Below are positions 17,824-27,424 of a DNA stretch of 64,000 bases, piece after piece. The stretch is from Candidatus Altimarinota bacterium (GTDB lineage Bacteria; Patescibacteriota; Gracilibacteria; UBA4473), in the NCBI GenBank assembly GCA_023143095.1, contig JAGLIF010000006.1, forward strand, positions 62,001 through 126,000, read 5' to 3'. Position numbers and translations under genes: made by a program. Position 1 is the first letter of the stretch; every line of letters starts with the position of its first letter. The notes beneath the pieces were generated by a model. The model was not told the DNA's origin. It made no database searches and saw only the letters and a list, made by a program, of their open reading frames with translations.

Positions 17824-20148
17824 TTACTCCTCACTATTTTTTTCTTTAAAAACCTCAATCATCCTTGCCTCAATTCGTTCTCCAAACCCATTTAGAATAA
17901 AATCTTCATCAAGTTCAAATTGGTTTCTTCCGTTTTCAACCACCACATCACTAATTCTATTTGTAGTTCGAAAATAAGTAAAACTCAATTTCAAAGTATC
18001 TTTATAATGAATATCCGTTAATTCGAAATTAACAAGATTTATATCTAGAATCTTAATATTATCTCTCGAAAGCGTAAAACCTTCTTTTTTAAAAAGTTCT
18101 CGAACAAGTGTTCTTTCTAAAATCGCCCGTTTTGTTTCTTGTATAAAATCTATCTTTGTTTGTTCTACTGGCTGCTGATTGTCTATCGATACTTGTTCTT
18201 CTACTCGAGATAAAAAACCTTTTATATAATATCGCCCAAGCATTCTTCCTTTAAGCATTCCAATCGTAATTATTTTAAATGTTTGCGTTGATAACTGAAA
18301 AGTTCCTGAAACCGATTCTGAAGAATATCTTCCTTTTTCAAATCGCAATAAATCACCCTCCCCTATTACAAAAATCTTCATACTAGAAATATTAACACCA
18401 AGAGATTCCAAAAAGAACAAAAGTTGTGCTTCATCTTGTATTAAATGTGAAATGGTTTCTTGTTTCTCTGGTTCCGTTTTTTCTTCAATTGCCTTTAGTC
18501 GATTAGCATATTCCTCATTTCTTCTCATTTGTTCCCCGATTGCTTTAATCTCGTCTTTTGTCAGCCCAGAATTTCCTACAAAAGAAACTAAGGCTACTGT
18601 TTCCAATTCTTCTTCACTAAAAATCTGTCTTCCTTTACTTTTAGCAATCGTATCTATTTTTAAATATCGATACATCTCCACTAAAAGCCTTGAATTTTCT
18701 GGTTTTGCAAAATCAGGATCCAAGAATTTTTTTAAGAAAAACAACATATCTTGCGCTATTTCCAATGTTAATTCTTCCACTAATTCTTTGTCTTCATAAG
18801 ATTTTAATTCTTTTTCCGCCAACAAAATATAAACTTCAAAAGCCTCTTTTTCCTGAAAAAAAGACTGATTTCTCAATAATTCCGTCAAAAGCCTTCTTGT
18901 TTTTGTAATTCTAACTTGATATAGCGGATCTGCTTTAAATGCTCTTACCACTGAAATCATCTCTTCTACTTTCTCCCTTGCTCCTTCAAGACCACGATTT
19001 CCTACCAATGTCTCTATTGTATTAAAATAGTTTTCCACAAGCGAAAATGCGTCTGTCTTTTTACAATTAAACCAAAAATCCACAAAAACTTGTTCAATTT
19101 CTCCAAGAAAAATTGTTCTAAGCCAAGCTTTTTGTGCTCGTTCAAAATCATTCCAAGCCTCTCCGTATTCAGAAGATGAATACATAAGCCCATACCACTC
19201 GTTTGTTTTAAAAATAGTTGAAAACTTTTCCAAATAATTTTCCGCATTCTCTTTTTCATTCTGGCTTACCGCATAGCTTGCATTAACTAAATCAGCAATA
19301 TATTCTTGAAAAATCAGTTTTTGTACTCTCTCCTTTTGATATCCTACAGAATATGTTTTTTGCAATTCTTTCAATGTTTTTATAAATTTCCCAGAAAAGC
19401 TTGCTGGCTTAAACCAACTCCAAGTTTGTAAAATCTTTTTAGAATAATCTTCTACCAATTGACTTATTCCTCTCAACTTTTTCAACGAAATACTGATTTT
19501 ATCTTCTATTTCCTCGCTATTTTTATCCGCTAAAGATTTCAACGAAAAAGACCTTAGATTTAGTTCTTTTTTCAGCTTTGTGTAATAAAGTTTGGCTGTT
19601 TTTTCGCTAATCAAGTCCTCTTTTATTGTGACAAACATCCCTGGAGGAAGAATAAATGGATGCTCTGAACCAGGAAAAAAGATATCGATAGAATGGTCAT
19701 AGGCATAAATTTTGCTTATTTGTTTCACCTTGTCTCGAGCGACAAAAATCACTACTCCTGGTGCATTAAGCAAAATTGGACCAACTCGATACTGAGAAAC
19801 TTTTGGTTTAAAGTCTTCTCTTAAAAAGTTTCCTGTTCCTATTGCCAAACGAAAATCAGCATCCCGAATAAATTGTGTGCTAATAAAAACCTCTCCTGAA
19901 ATAATTTCTCTTTTACCTTCTGAAAAATCTACTTCACTTCCTGGATAAAGTCTTAAAAATTCACCTTTTTTGGTAAAAATGCTTTTTGTTTCCATCCCTA
20001 TCGTTTCCTTTTGATTAAATACCTCTGCACTCTCAAAAGGATTTTTAATTTTAGAAAAAAAAGAAAACCTCGCACTTTCACTAACTAAAATTCCAATAAA
20101 AATCAGAAATCCTAGGATAAAAGCAAGAAGTATTTGACCAATTTTCAT
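17824..20148 (-). CDS. Large membrane-anchored protein with FecR-like beta region, function unknown
   Basis: 774 residues. One N-terminal helix (ILLAFILGFLIFIGILV, residues 6-22) would place the rest outside the cytoplasm. Residues about 55-185 are beta-rich (GEFLRLYPGSEVDFSEG, GEVFISTQFIRDADFRLAIG) and resemble FecR-type anti-sigma or surface modules. Residues about 190-520 are strongly helical and charged, and the C-terminus has another beta region. No catalytic motif is visible. Its plan (single helix, FecR-like, long helices) resembles that of the protein at 50572. Confidence 0.75.
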   Translation of the reverse strand: MKIGQILLAFILGFLIFIGILVSESARFSFFSKIKNPFESAEVFNQKETIGMETKSIFTKKGEFLRLYPGSEVDFSEGKREIISGEVFISTQFIRDADFRLAIGTGNFLREDFKPKVSQYRVGPILLNAPGVVIFVARDKVKQISKIYAYDHSIDIFFPGSEHPFILPPGMFVTIKEDLISEKTAKLYYTKLKKELNLRSFSLKSLADKNSEEIEDKISISLKKLRGISQLVEDYSKKILQTWSWFKPASFSGKFIKTLKELQKTYSVGYQKERVQKLIFQEYIADLVNASYAVSQNEKENAENYLEKFSTIFKTNEWYGLMYSSSEYGEAWNDFERAQKAWLRTIFLGEIEQVFVDFWFNCKKTDAFSLVENYFNTIETLVGNRGLEGAREKVEEMISVVRAFKADPLYQVRITKTRRLLTELLRNQSFFQEKEAFEVYILLAEKELKSYEDKELVEELTLEIAQDMLFFLKKFLDPDFAKPENSRLLVEMYRYLKIDTIAKSKGRQIFSEEELETVALVSFVGNSGLTKDEIKAIGEQMRRNEEYANRLKAIEEKTEPEKQETISHLIQDEAQLLFFLESLGVNISSMKIFVIGEGDLLRFEKGRYSSESVSGTFQLSTQTFKIITIGMLKGRMLGRYYIKGFLSRVEEQVSIDNQQPVEQTKIDFIQETKRAILERTLVRELFKKEGFTLSRDNIKILDINLVNFELTDIHYKDTLKLSFTYFRTTNRISDVVVENGRNQFELDEDFILNGFGERIEARMIEVFKEKNSEE

Positions 20149-20328
20149 TTAACCCTTTATAAATTCCAATCATTATACCATTTTTATGTCTTTTTTTCAA
20201 TGCTTTTGTCTAAAAAACTTCTTAAGAAAATACATATAAATAAACACACACCAAAAACAACAAAATTTAGTTGCTTTTTAGTTTAAAATATCACACAATC
20301 CAAAACGAAAATTGATTTTTGTCAAAAC

Positions 20329-22137
20329 ATGAAGGGTGTAATTTTAGCAGGTGGCACTGGAAGCCGCCTTTTCCCGTCCACGAAAGTAACAAATAAACAT
20401 TTATTACCGGTATTTAATAAACCGATGATTTATTATCCCATTGAAACTTTAAGAAGCTCTGGGATCAATGATATTTTAATTATTTCAAGTCCTGAACATG
20501 CTGGAGATTTTATGCAACTTTTAGGCTCTGGGATTGATTTCAATGTAAATTTTACCTACAAAATACAAGATGGCGCTGGAGGAATTGCTCAAGCGCTAAG
20601 TCTAGCTGAAAATTTTGCTTCTGAGGAAAATGTCGCTGTAATTCTCTCTGATAATATTTTTGAAAATGACTTTGCAGATGAAGTTTTTTACTTCCAAAAA
20701 GGAGCCAAGGTTTTCGTAAAAAGCGTTGAAGATTCATCCCGTTTTGGCGTGGTAGAACTTCGAAAAGATGGCACTGTACGATCCGTTGAAGAAAAGCCCG
20801 CTTTCCCAAAGTCAAGTTTCGCTCAAACTGGATTTTACTTATATGACAACCAAGTTTTTGATTTTATTCGACAGATACAGCCGTCAAAGAGAGGTGAGCT
20901 TGAAATAACTGATGTAAATCGAATTTACCTAGAAAAAAACAAACTAAAAGCTTCTGAATTTTCCGGCATATGGATTGATGCAGGAACTCATGAAAGCTTG
21001 CTCGAAGCCTCTATATTGGCACAAGAAGCCTTCGATCCTACAAGAATCAATCTCCATCGTTCTCAGCAGTCTATTAAAACAAAACATCAAAAAACTATTT
21101 CTCCAAAAATAGTCATTGGAATACTTACTTATAATTCTGAAAAATATATTGATGATTGTTTAAATTCTCTTTTGGCACAAGACTATGAAAATGCTGAAAT
21201 TATAATTCTTGATAATAGCTCATTAGACGGAACAAAACAAAAAATTAAACAAAACTTTCCACAAATAAAACTTATTGAATCTGCGGAGAACCTTGGCTTT
21301 GGCGCTGGTCACAACAAACTCATACAACAAGCTGACTCCACTTTTTATGCCTGTCTTAATATTGATATGATTTTTGAACCCAATTTTATTTCTGAACTAG
21401 TAAAAACCATTTCAAAAAAACCTCTTTATGGCTCCGCTGGAGGAAAACTTAAACGATGGGATTTTGAAGACGCTCAAAAAAACATGGGTACCGTGAAAGA
21501 AATGGGAAAAACCAACTTTATTGATTCCATCGGAATCAAAGTTTTTAAATCCCACCGATTTGAAGATATTGGACAAGGAGAGGTTGACTATGGTCAATTT
21601 GACCATGAACGTGATATCTTTGGTGTCTCTGGAGCAGCTATTCTTTTTAGAAAAAAAGCACTCGAAGATGTTGCTTTTAAAAATAGTGAAACAGGAAAAA
21701 AAGAATACTTTGATGAATCTATGTTTATGTATAAAGAAGATGTTGATTTGGCTTATCGTCTTCAATGGGCTGGGTGGCATGCCCGATTTACACCAAATGC
21801 CGTAGCTTTCCATGACCGAACAATTGGCTCTTTGGGAAGAACACCTGTTGATATTCTAAAAAATAGGATACAAAAATCCAAAAATATCAATAAAATGTCC
21901 TACCTGAACCATAAAATAATGTTAGAAAAAAACTTCTCTGGAGATTTTTCTGGAAAAATTCAAAGTGCAACTCTTTGGTATAATTTAAAAGTTTTTATCT
22001 ATTTATTTCTCTTCGAAACGGAAACATTGTGGCAATGGCGAAAATTTTTAAAACTCCGAAAAAAAATTCGTGCACAAAAAATTGCAATGCCACGACGCGT
22101 TTCACAAGCTGAAATCGAAAAGTTTATGGAAAGCTAA
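20329..22137 (+). CDS. Glucose-1-phosphate thymidylyltransferase fused to a GT2 (rhamnosyl-type) glycosyltransferase
   Basis: The N-terminal ~240 residues are RmlA-like: MKGVILAGGTGSRLFPST, KPMIYYPIETL, VILSDNIFEND and VEEKPAFPKS. This activity makes dTDP-glucose. After a short linker (~245-265) a GT2 domain begins: IVIGILTYNSEKYIDDCLNS, ENLGFGAGHN, CLNIDMIF (N-x-D in place of DxD) and FMYKEDVDLAYRLQWAGW. These motifs resemble the WbbL-type rhamnosyltransferase family. A C-terminal membrane-proximal helix (FIYLFLFETE) follows. First and last steps of rhamnose incorporation would thus be on one chain. No frameshift or internal stop separates the halves. Confidence 0.88.
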   Translation: MKGVILAGGTGSRLFPSTKVTNKHLLPVFNKPMIYYPIETLRSSGINDILIISSPEHAGDFMQLLGSGIDFNVNFTYKIQDGAGGIAQALSLAENFASEENVAVILSDNIFENDFADEVFYFQKGAKVFVKSVEDSSRFGVVELRKDGTVRSVEEKPAFPKSSFAQTGFYLYDNQVFDFIRQIQPSKRGELEITDVNRIYLEKNKLKASEFSGIWIDAGTHESLLEASILAQEAFDPTRINLHRSQQSIKTKHQKTISPKIVIGILTYNSEKYIDDCLNSLLAQDYENAEIIILDNSSLDGTKQKIKQNFPQIKLIESAENLGFGAGHNKLIQQADSTFYACLNIDMIFEPNFISELVKTISKKPLYGSAGGKLKRWDFEDAQKNMGTVKEMGKTNFIDSIGIKVFKSHRFEDIGQGEVDYGQFDHERDIFGVSGAAILFRKKALEDVAFKNSETGKKEYFDESMFMYKEDVDLAYRLQWAGWHARFTPNAVAFHDRTIGSLGRTPVDILKNRIQKSKNINKMSYLNHKIMLEKNFSGDFSGKIQSATLWYNLKVFIYLFLFETETLWQWRKFLKLRKKIRAQKIAMPRRVSQAEIEKFMES

Positions 22138-22161
22138 ATCAATCTCGATTCTTTTGTCTAA

Positions 22162-22599
22162 TTAAATTTTTTCTAGTTCTTTTTTAAAAGTTTCCACATC
22201 TTTAAATTGCCTATAAACCGAAGCAAATCGAATAAAAGCAATTTCATCCAAATCCCTTAACAAATCAACCACTCCTTCTCCTATTTCTCGCGAATCAACC
22301 TCTTTCCCCTTTCCCCATTTCTCTTCCAATTCTAATAATTTTTCTCGAACTTTTTCGAGAGAAATTGGTCGTTTTCCACACGCAATTAAAATCGCCCGTT
22401 CTAATTTTTCCCGATTGTAATGTTCAACCGTCCCATCCTTTTTTCGTACCATCAAATTATGCAACTGCGCCCGCTCAAAAGTAGTAAAACGAAATTCACA
22501 CTTTTCACACTCTCTCCGTCGACGAATAGATGTTCCCACATCTGAAATTCGAGAATCAACTACTTTTGTATTTTCAAATGAACAACTCGGACATTTCAT
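22162..22599 (-). CDS. nrdR: Ribonucleotide reductase repressor NrdR
   Basis: 145 residues. The zinc ribbon CPSCSFENTKVVDSR...CEKCEFRFTTFER is followed by an ATP-cone (VRKKDGTVEHYNREKLERAI). NrdR senses dATP/ATP and represses ribonucleotide reductase genes by binding paired NrdR boxes. No nrd gene lies in the window, so its targets are elsewhere. The next upstream gene on this strand is smpB at 87 bp. Confidence 0.97.
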   Translation of the reverse strand: MKCPSCSFENTKVVDSRISDVGTSIRRRRECEKCEFRFTTFERAQLHNLMVRKKDGTVEHYNREKLERAILIACGKRPISLEKVREKLLELEEKWGKGKEVDSREIGEGVVDLLRDLDEIAFIRFASVYRQFKDVETFKKELEKI

Positions 22600-22686
22600 A
22601 ATAATTTACAATTAATGCTTCTTTTTTCGTTTTTCGTTCGTTAATATACTATTTTTTCGAAAAAAACCCAACTGACTAACCTTTAT

Positions 22687-23133
22687 TTATCCTCGAGAAA
22701 GTTTTTTTATTGCTTTTTGAGCCTCCTTTACTGCTACTCTATCTTTCAATACTTGTCTTTTTTCATGCTTTTTTCGTCCTCTAACTAAACAAATTTCACA
22801 CTTAAACTTACCATTCTTAAGATAAATTTTATAAGGAACAAGTGTTAAGTTTTTCGTCGCCATTTTCGATTCTATACGAACTATTTCCTTTTTATGTAAA
22901 AGAAGTTTTTTTTCTCGAAACATATCCTGTTCACCTTGTGAAAACTTCCAAGGAGAAATTTTAAAATTCATCAAAAACACTTCTCCATTTCGAATCTTTA
23001 CCCAAGATGAAGCAAAATTTATACTCTTAGCGCGAATCGATTTCACCTCCCACCCCAAGAGAGAAAGACCAGCGTCAAGGCTTTCCAGAATCTCGTAATC
23101 AAAACGAACTTTTCGATTTTCAAGTAAAGTCAT
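22687..23133 (-). CDS. smpB: SsrA-binding protein SmpB
   Basis: 148 residues, the usual length. Family signatures are LESLDAGLSLLGWEVKSIRA, SINFASSWVKIRNGEVFLMN and a basic C-terminal tail (KDRVAVKEAQKAIKKLSRG) that enters the decoding centre in place of an mRNA. It delivers tmRNA to stalled ribosomes. I did not find ssrA in this window. Confidence 0.97.
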   Translation of the reverse strand: MTLLENRKVRFDYEILESLDAGLSLLGWEVKSIRAKSINFASSWVKIRNGEVFLMNFKISPWKFSQGEQDMFREKKLLLHKKEIVRIESKMATKNLTLVPYKIYLKNGKFKCEICLVRGRKKHEKRQVLKDRVAVKEAQKAIKKLSRG

Positions 23134-23184
23134 ATTCTTCTATAGGATAATTAAAAATATAAAATGAGGAAATCTTCACATTCA

Positions 23185-24900
23185 CTAATCCTTTCCTCTC
23201 TGTTCTCTCTTCTCTTTATACTTCTTTATAAATTCTCTTTCTGCATCTGTTACACCCTCCTCTCTTTTCCCTTTATCCTCTTGCAACAGTGTTGCAAAAA
23301 GTCCGAATTCTCGCTTTAACAAGTCAGAATGGTCATCTTCATATAAATTCTCACAAAACATTTCCCATGCCAAAATCATTTTTTCTTCTTCTTGAGTAAA
23401 CGCTTTTTCTTCAATTTTTTTTTGCAAAAGAGTTTTTGGCAAACTATCCACAAATAAATTCAATATTTTTTCTTTTTGTTTCTGAAGTGTTTTCTGAAAA
23501 AATGACCAATTCGTAAACAAAAATCCGACAAAATTTTCTTCACGAGAAAATTGTATTGTTTTTTCTTCTTGAAACTTCGGTTTTAAATAATCTTTTTTTT
23601 GCGAAGAAAACTTTTTAAATTCTTCCTCTATAACTGACTTTGGTCGACTAAGTTTTTGCGCCAATTTTTGTAAAAAATAATCTACTTCAATCGGTCGAGG
23701 AACTAATTTTAAAAAATAAAAAAAGCTATCTAAGAACCTCTTTTCTCCCTCGATAGATCCATCTATATTTTTTTGAGAAAATTTCTCAAAAAAGAAATCA
23801 AGCGCTTTGGGAGCGACTTTAATCTTTTTTTGCAATACTATTGCATTTGCTGGATTCTCCAAAAACTCCCCAAAATCATTAGCTTCTGTTATTTCTACAA
23901 TAAAAGGATTTTGTTCTGTTCTCAAACACATTTCTGTTGCCCTAAGAGTAGCTTTTTTTCCCGCCAAATCAGAATCAAATGCTAAATAAATATTCTTAGT
24001 TAAGCGCTTTAAAATTCGCAAATGATCTTCCGTCAAACTCGTTCCACAAGTCGCTACAGTATTTCGAAGTTCATTTTCATGTGCAAAAATTACATCAAAA
24101 TTTCCCTCCACTAAAATCACAAAATCTTTTTCTTTGATTTCTTTCCGTGCTTTATGCAATCCAAAAAGAATAGAGCTTTTATGATACACTGGATTTTCTG
24201 GTGAATTTACATATTTAGCTATTTTTTCCCGCCCTAAAATTTCCCGACCAGAAAATGCCACAATATCTCCTTGTTTTGCCTCATGAATAGGAATCATAAG
24301 TCTTCCACAAAAACGATCTTGCATTTTTTTATCACCAAAAGATCTCTCAAAAGACACCCCCGAATCAGCAATTAAAGCTTCCGAAAAACCCGATTTAAGC
24401 AAAAATTGTGTTAGTCCATTTTTCATATCTCCTCCATATCCCAATTCCCAACTCTTAACCATCTTTTTCGTAATACCTCTATTTTCAACATAACACATCG
24501 CTTCTTTTGACTGTTGCAATGCTATTGCAAAAAACTCCGTAACCTTTTTATGTAAAGAAAAAATGTCTTGTTTCTTTTCTTTTGATACTGAAGAATTCCC
24601 ACCAAAATCTTGTGGCATCTCCAGTCCTGCCATGTCTGCTAAAATTTCAAGAGCCTCTCCAAAATTACAATTCTCGGCCTTTTCCACAAAAGAAATAATA
24701 TCACCCCCTTCGGCATTTCCAAAATCGTACCACATCTGTTTTTCTGGAGAAATTGAAAAACTTGGTGTTTTTTCATTTCGAAAAGGACTGGTAGTCATAT
24801 AATTTTTTCCAGACTTTTTAATGGGATGATTGTGGTAACGTCTTACAATGTCCAATAGCTCAACTCGAGCCTTTACATCTTCTAGAAAACGATTGTTCAT
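23185..24900 (-). CDS. dnaG: DNA primase DnaG with altered zinc-binding domain
   Basis: 571 residues, primer synthesis at the replication fork. The TOPRIM core is intact: VILVEGNFDVIFAHE, then LAFDSDLAGKKATLRA. The catalytic N-terminal region and a helical C-terminal DnaB-interaction region are of normal size. The CHC2 domain keeps its frame (SPFRNEKTPSFSISPEKQ...WYDFGNAEGGD), but the four expected ligands Cys-His-Cys-Cys are Ser-Arg-Asp-Asn. The gene also carries three copies of the TTGCAA-N5-TTGCAA/T palindrome. The start is preceded by TATA-rich sequence and no Shine-Dalgarno. Confidence 0.93.
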   Translation of the reverse strand: MNNRFLEDVKARVELLDIVRRYHNHPIKKSGKNYMTTSPFRNEKTPSFSISPEKQMWYDFGNAEGGDIISFVEKAENCNFGEALEILADMAGLEMPQDFGGNSSVSKEKKQDIFSLHKKVTEFFAIALQQSKEAMCYVENRGITKKMVKSWELGYGGDMKNGLTQFLLKSGFSEALIADSGVSFERSFGDKKMQDRFCGRLMIPIHEAKQGDIVAFSGREILGREKIAKYVNSPENPVYHKSSILFGLHKARKEIKEKDFVILVEGNFDVIFAHENELRNTVATCGTSLTEDHLRILKRLTKNIYLAFDSDLAGKKATLRATEMCLRTEQNPFIVEITEANDFGEFLENPANAIVLQKKIKVAPKALDFFFEKFSQKNIDGSIEGEKRFLDSFFYFLKLVPRPIEVDYFLQKLAQKLSRPKSVIEEEFKKFSSQKKDYLKPKFQEEKTIQFSREENFVGFLFTNWSFFQKTLQKQKEKILNLFVDSLPKTLLQKKIEEKAFTQEEEKMILAWEMFCENLYEDDHSDLLKREFGLFATLLQEDKGKREEGVTDAEREFIKKYKEKREQRGKD

Positions 24901-24953
24901 AAATATATAATAATAATGTGGACTTTACTTTTAAATCTTTTTCAACTATTTTT

Positions 24954-25341
24954 CAAGTGCTCTTTTTGATGTGTCGTTCCGATTTATCGGAAAGGAAAGT
25001 CCGAGCCACATGAACGAAGCTTTTACGGCTAACAGCCGATCCCTTGTTTCGAAAAAGACAAGGAGAGCAGATGTGAAACAGAAAAAATATATCCCTTTCG
25101 AGGGCTCTAGTGAAATTTCGTTAAAGTGATTTTTGACGATTTCTGAAGCACAAGCTTCAGAAAATTTAAACCTAAGGGGTGGAGAGACCGGTGGCCAAAA
25201 GTTTGAAAGTGATATCGTTCTCACATTGACCAAACTTTTGTCCGGTTGATAGAAACTCTGCAGCAATGCAGGGGATAAGACAAATGACACAAGGGCTTCT
25301 TTGGAAGCCACACAAAACTCGGCTTATGATAAAAGAGCTTG
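24954..25341 (+). ncRNA. rnpB: RNase P RNA
   Basis: The 5' conserved core GGAAAGTCCGAGCC lies at about 24994-25007. Internally GTGAAACAGAAAAAATATA and GATAAGACAAATGACACAAG resemble the universal CR blocks. The 3' end has ACAAAACTCGGCTTATGAT. P1 can be formed between CAAGTGCTCTTTT (from 24954) and AAAAGAGCTTG (to 25341). A strong terminator follows at once. The protein subunit rnpA is at 40499. I could not find the usual L15 GGU motif that pairs with tRNA CCA. The minus-strand ORF across it is an artefact. Confidence 0.9.
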
Positions 25342-25346
25342 TTTTC

Positions 25347-25385
25347 GAGTTCGAACTTTAAGCTCCATAAGTTTGAACTCTTTTT
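25347..25385 (+). terminator. Intrinsic terminator of rnpB
   Basis: GAGTTCGAACTT pairs with AAGTTTGAACTC over 12 positions (one G-T) around a 10-nt loop, followed by TTTTT. It begins 6 nt past the predicted RNase P RNA 3' end. Confidence 0.85.
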
Positions 25386-25427
25386 CTCCTTTCGTTTTTA
25401 TCAGTGTTTCCTTTAGTAAAATTCGTC

Positions 25428-25433
25428 TATACT
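25428..25433 (+). promoter_or_regulatory. -10 box TATACT of rmlD
   Basis: TATACT ends 7 nt before ATG 25441, so the transcript would start at or beside the start codon. A TATCAGTGTTTCC element lies 20 bp upstream. Confidence 0.45.
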
Positions 25434-25440
25434 AATTATA

Positions 25441-26307
25441 ATGAAACTTTGTCTTCTTGGAAAAACTGGCTTACTAGGTACAGAATTTTTTAAACTTTTT
25501 AAGAAAAAGGGATTCGATTTTATTTCCCCAAGCTCAAAAGAGCTAAATCTTCTAGATACAAAAAAGGTAAAAGAGTATATGGAAAAGGAAACTCCTGACC
25601 AAATTATCTTATGTGTTGCTTACACTAATATTGACCTAGCTGAAAAAGAAAAAGAACTCTGTGAAGCTCTCAATGTAAAACTGGTAAAAACACTCCTTCG
25701 GTTCAACATTCCAATTGTTCATTTTTCTTCAGATTATGTTTTTTCTGCTCCCGAAAACATGAAAATTCCCGAAGATTTTGAATTAAATCCACTAAATTTT
25801 TATGGAAAAACAAAACAAAATGCTGAAATGCTTATCGAAAAAAGCATTCTCGCAGGAAATACTCACTGGAACATCCGTACAAGTTGGTTGTTTGGAACAA
25901 GTAGCAAAAATTTCGTTTCTACTATACTAAAACTAAGCAAATCCAATACAACTTTAAAAATTATTGATGATCAAATAGGACGCCCTACTTTTGCAAAAGA
26001 TTTAGCAAAAGCCGTTATAAAACATTTTATTGAAACACCTTTCCCTGCTGGAAACTATCATCTACAAAACACTGGCAATCCAATTTCTTGGGCTGGTTTC
26101 GCTACATACTTTTTAAAACAAGAATTAGGAAACTCTGCCCCTCAAATAGAAAAAGTTTCTTCTTCTCAGTGGAAAAATCTTAATTTTCCAAAAGTGATTG
26201 CAAATCGACCAAAAAACTCTGTCCTGAAAAACACAAAATTACCTGAATCCATGCGAAACTGGAAAATTGCCGTAGATGAATATTTAGCATCTATTCAGAA
26301 TAAATAA
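25441..26307 (+). CDS. rmlD: dTDP-4-dehydrorhamnose reductase
   Basis: 288 residues; the final NAD(P)H-dependent step of dTDP-L-rhamnose synthesis. The Rossmann start is CLLGKTGLLGTEF, followed by CVAYTNIDLAEKE, HFSSDYVF, the catalytic Y-x3-K as YGKTK, and RTSWLFG with IDDQIGRPTFAKDLA typical of RmlD. It heads a tight run rmlD-pepP-dprA-small protein (gaps of 5, 36 and 3 bp), so the four are probably co-transcribed. Confidence 0.92.
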   Translation: MKLCLLGKTGLLGTEFFKLFKKKGFDFISPSSKELNLLDTKKVKEYMEKETPDQIILCVAYTNIDLAEKEKELCEALNVKLVKTLLRFNIPIVHFSSDYVFSAPENMKIPEDFELNPLNFYGKTKQNAEMLIEKSILAGNTHWNIRTSWLFGTSSKNFVSTILKLSKSNTTLKIIDDQIGRPTFAKDLAKAVIKHFIETPFPAGNYHLQNTGNPISWAGFATYFLKQELGNSAPQIEKVSSSQWKNLNFPKVIANRPKNSVLKNTKLPESMRNWKIAVDEYLASIQNK

Positions 26308-26312
26308 ACCGA

Positions 26313-27416
26313 ATGCGAAATTCTCAAGCTCATTTTCATCAATACCTTCAAAAGGAAAAAAAACTAAATGGTTTTTTTGTGCTCAAGACTGAAAATATTT
26401 TTTGGCTTACTGGCTTTCACGGTTCTTTTGGAATTTTTGTACAAATGACTTCTGGCAAAAAATTTTTGATTTCCGATGGACGATACTTTGAAAAAATAAA
26501 ATCATTGGCTCCAAAAAATGATTTTATACCAATTCTGTTTGACCCCAAAGAATCAAAAAAACTAGGAAAATCACTTGATATAAAAACTAAAAACAATTGC
26601 TTTGGAATCGAAAAATCTCTTTCCCTTGAGAAACTAGCATGGCTCAAAAAGACCTTTCCTAACAATATCTTTGTCTCGAAAAGTCATACTATTGAACAAC
26701 TCCGTAGAAATAAAACAGCGGACGAAATACAAAAAGCCAAAAAGGCTCAAGCCCAAGTCGACAATATTCTCGTTCCTTTTCTCAGTAAAAATTTAAAAGC
26801 AGATATTTCTGAAAAAGAACTCGCTTTTAAACTCGAAATTTCTTTACGAGAAAATGGAAAATTTGAGCTGAGTTTCCCAATTATCATCGCCTTTGGAAAA
26901 AATTCTGCCATTCCTCATCATCATTCAGAGAATAAAAAATTAAAATCAGGAGAAAATATCTTGATTGATTGCGGAGTAAAATATGAAGGGCTGTGCAGTG
27001 ACATGACTCGAAACTTCTGCTTTGAGAGTGTGAATAAAGAGTTTTTGCAAAGGTATTGCATTTTGCTTAATGCTCAAAAAAAATGTCTCAAGAAATTTTT
27101 ACCAAAAACAAAAGTTGCTGATTTAGATATTTTTTGTCGAACAGAACTTGGAACAGAATCAAAAAACTTTACGCATTCATTAGGACATGGAGTTGGACTT
27201 GAAATTCACGAATCCCCACAAATTTCTGCACAATCAGCAGAAACTCTCAGAGAAGGGGAAATTGTTACCTGTGAACCCGGACTCTACTATCCAGGGAAAT
27301 TTGGAATTCGCATTGAAGACTGTCTCGTAGTTCGAAAAGAAAAACCAGAGATTCTCACGCAAACTACAAAAGATTTATTAATTTTTAATGAAGAAGGAAC
27401 CTTGAAAAAGGTTTAA
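26313..27416 (+). CDS. M24 metallopeptidase (Xaa-Pro aminopeptidase-like)
   Basis: 367 residues. An N-terminal creatinase-like domain (FFVLKTENIFWLTGFHGSFG) precedes the pita-bread catalytic domain. The metal ligands are in place: DCGVKYEGLCSDMTR (D and D), HSLGHGVGLEIHE (H), CEPGLY (E) and GIRIEDCLVV (E). It removes an N-terminal residue preceding proline and recycles peptides in the cytoplasm. One near-match of the 17-bp TTGCAA palindrome lies at 27045. Confidence 0.92.
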   Translation: MRNSQAHFHQYLQKEKKLNGFFVLKTENIFWLTGFHGSFGIFVQMTSGKKFLISDGRYFEKIKSLAPKNDFIPILFDPKESKKLGKSLDIKTKNNCFGIEKSLSLEKLAWLKKTFPNNIFVSKSHTIEQLRRNKTADEIQKAKKAQAQVDNILVPFLSKNLKADISEKELAFKLEISLRENGKFELSFPIIIAFGKNSAIPHHHSENKKLKSGENILIDCGVKYEGLCSDMTRNFCFESVNKEFLQRYCILLNAQKKCLKKFLPKTKVADLDIFCRTELGTESKNFTHSLGHGVGLEIHESPQISAQSAETLREGEIVTCEPGLYYPGKFGIRIEDCLVVRKEKPEILTQTTKDLLIFNEEGTLKKV

Positions 27417-27424
27417 CATCTTTT

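Noticed and set aside
24946-25311. 121-codon ORF on the minus strand
   Set aside because: It lies wholly inside the RNase P RNA gene, whose conserved blocks and terminator explain the sequence.
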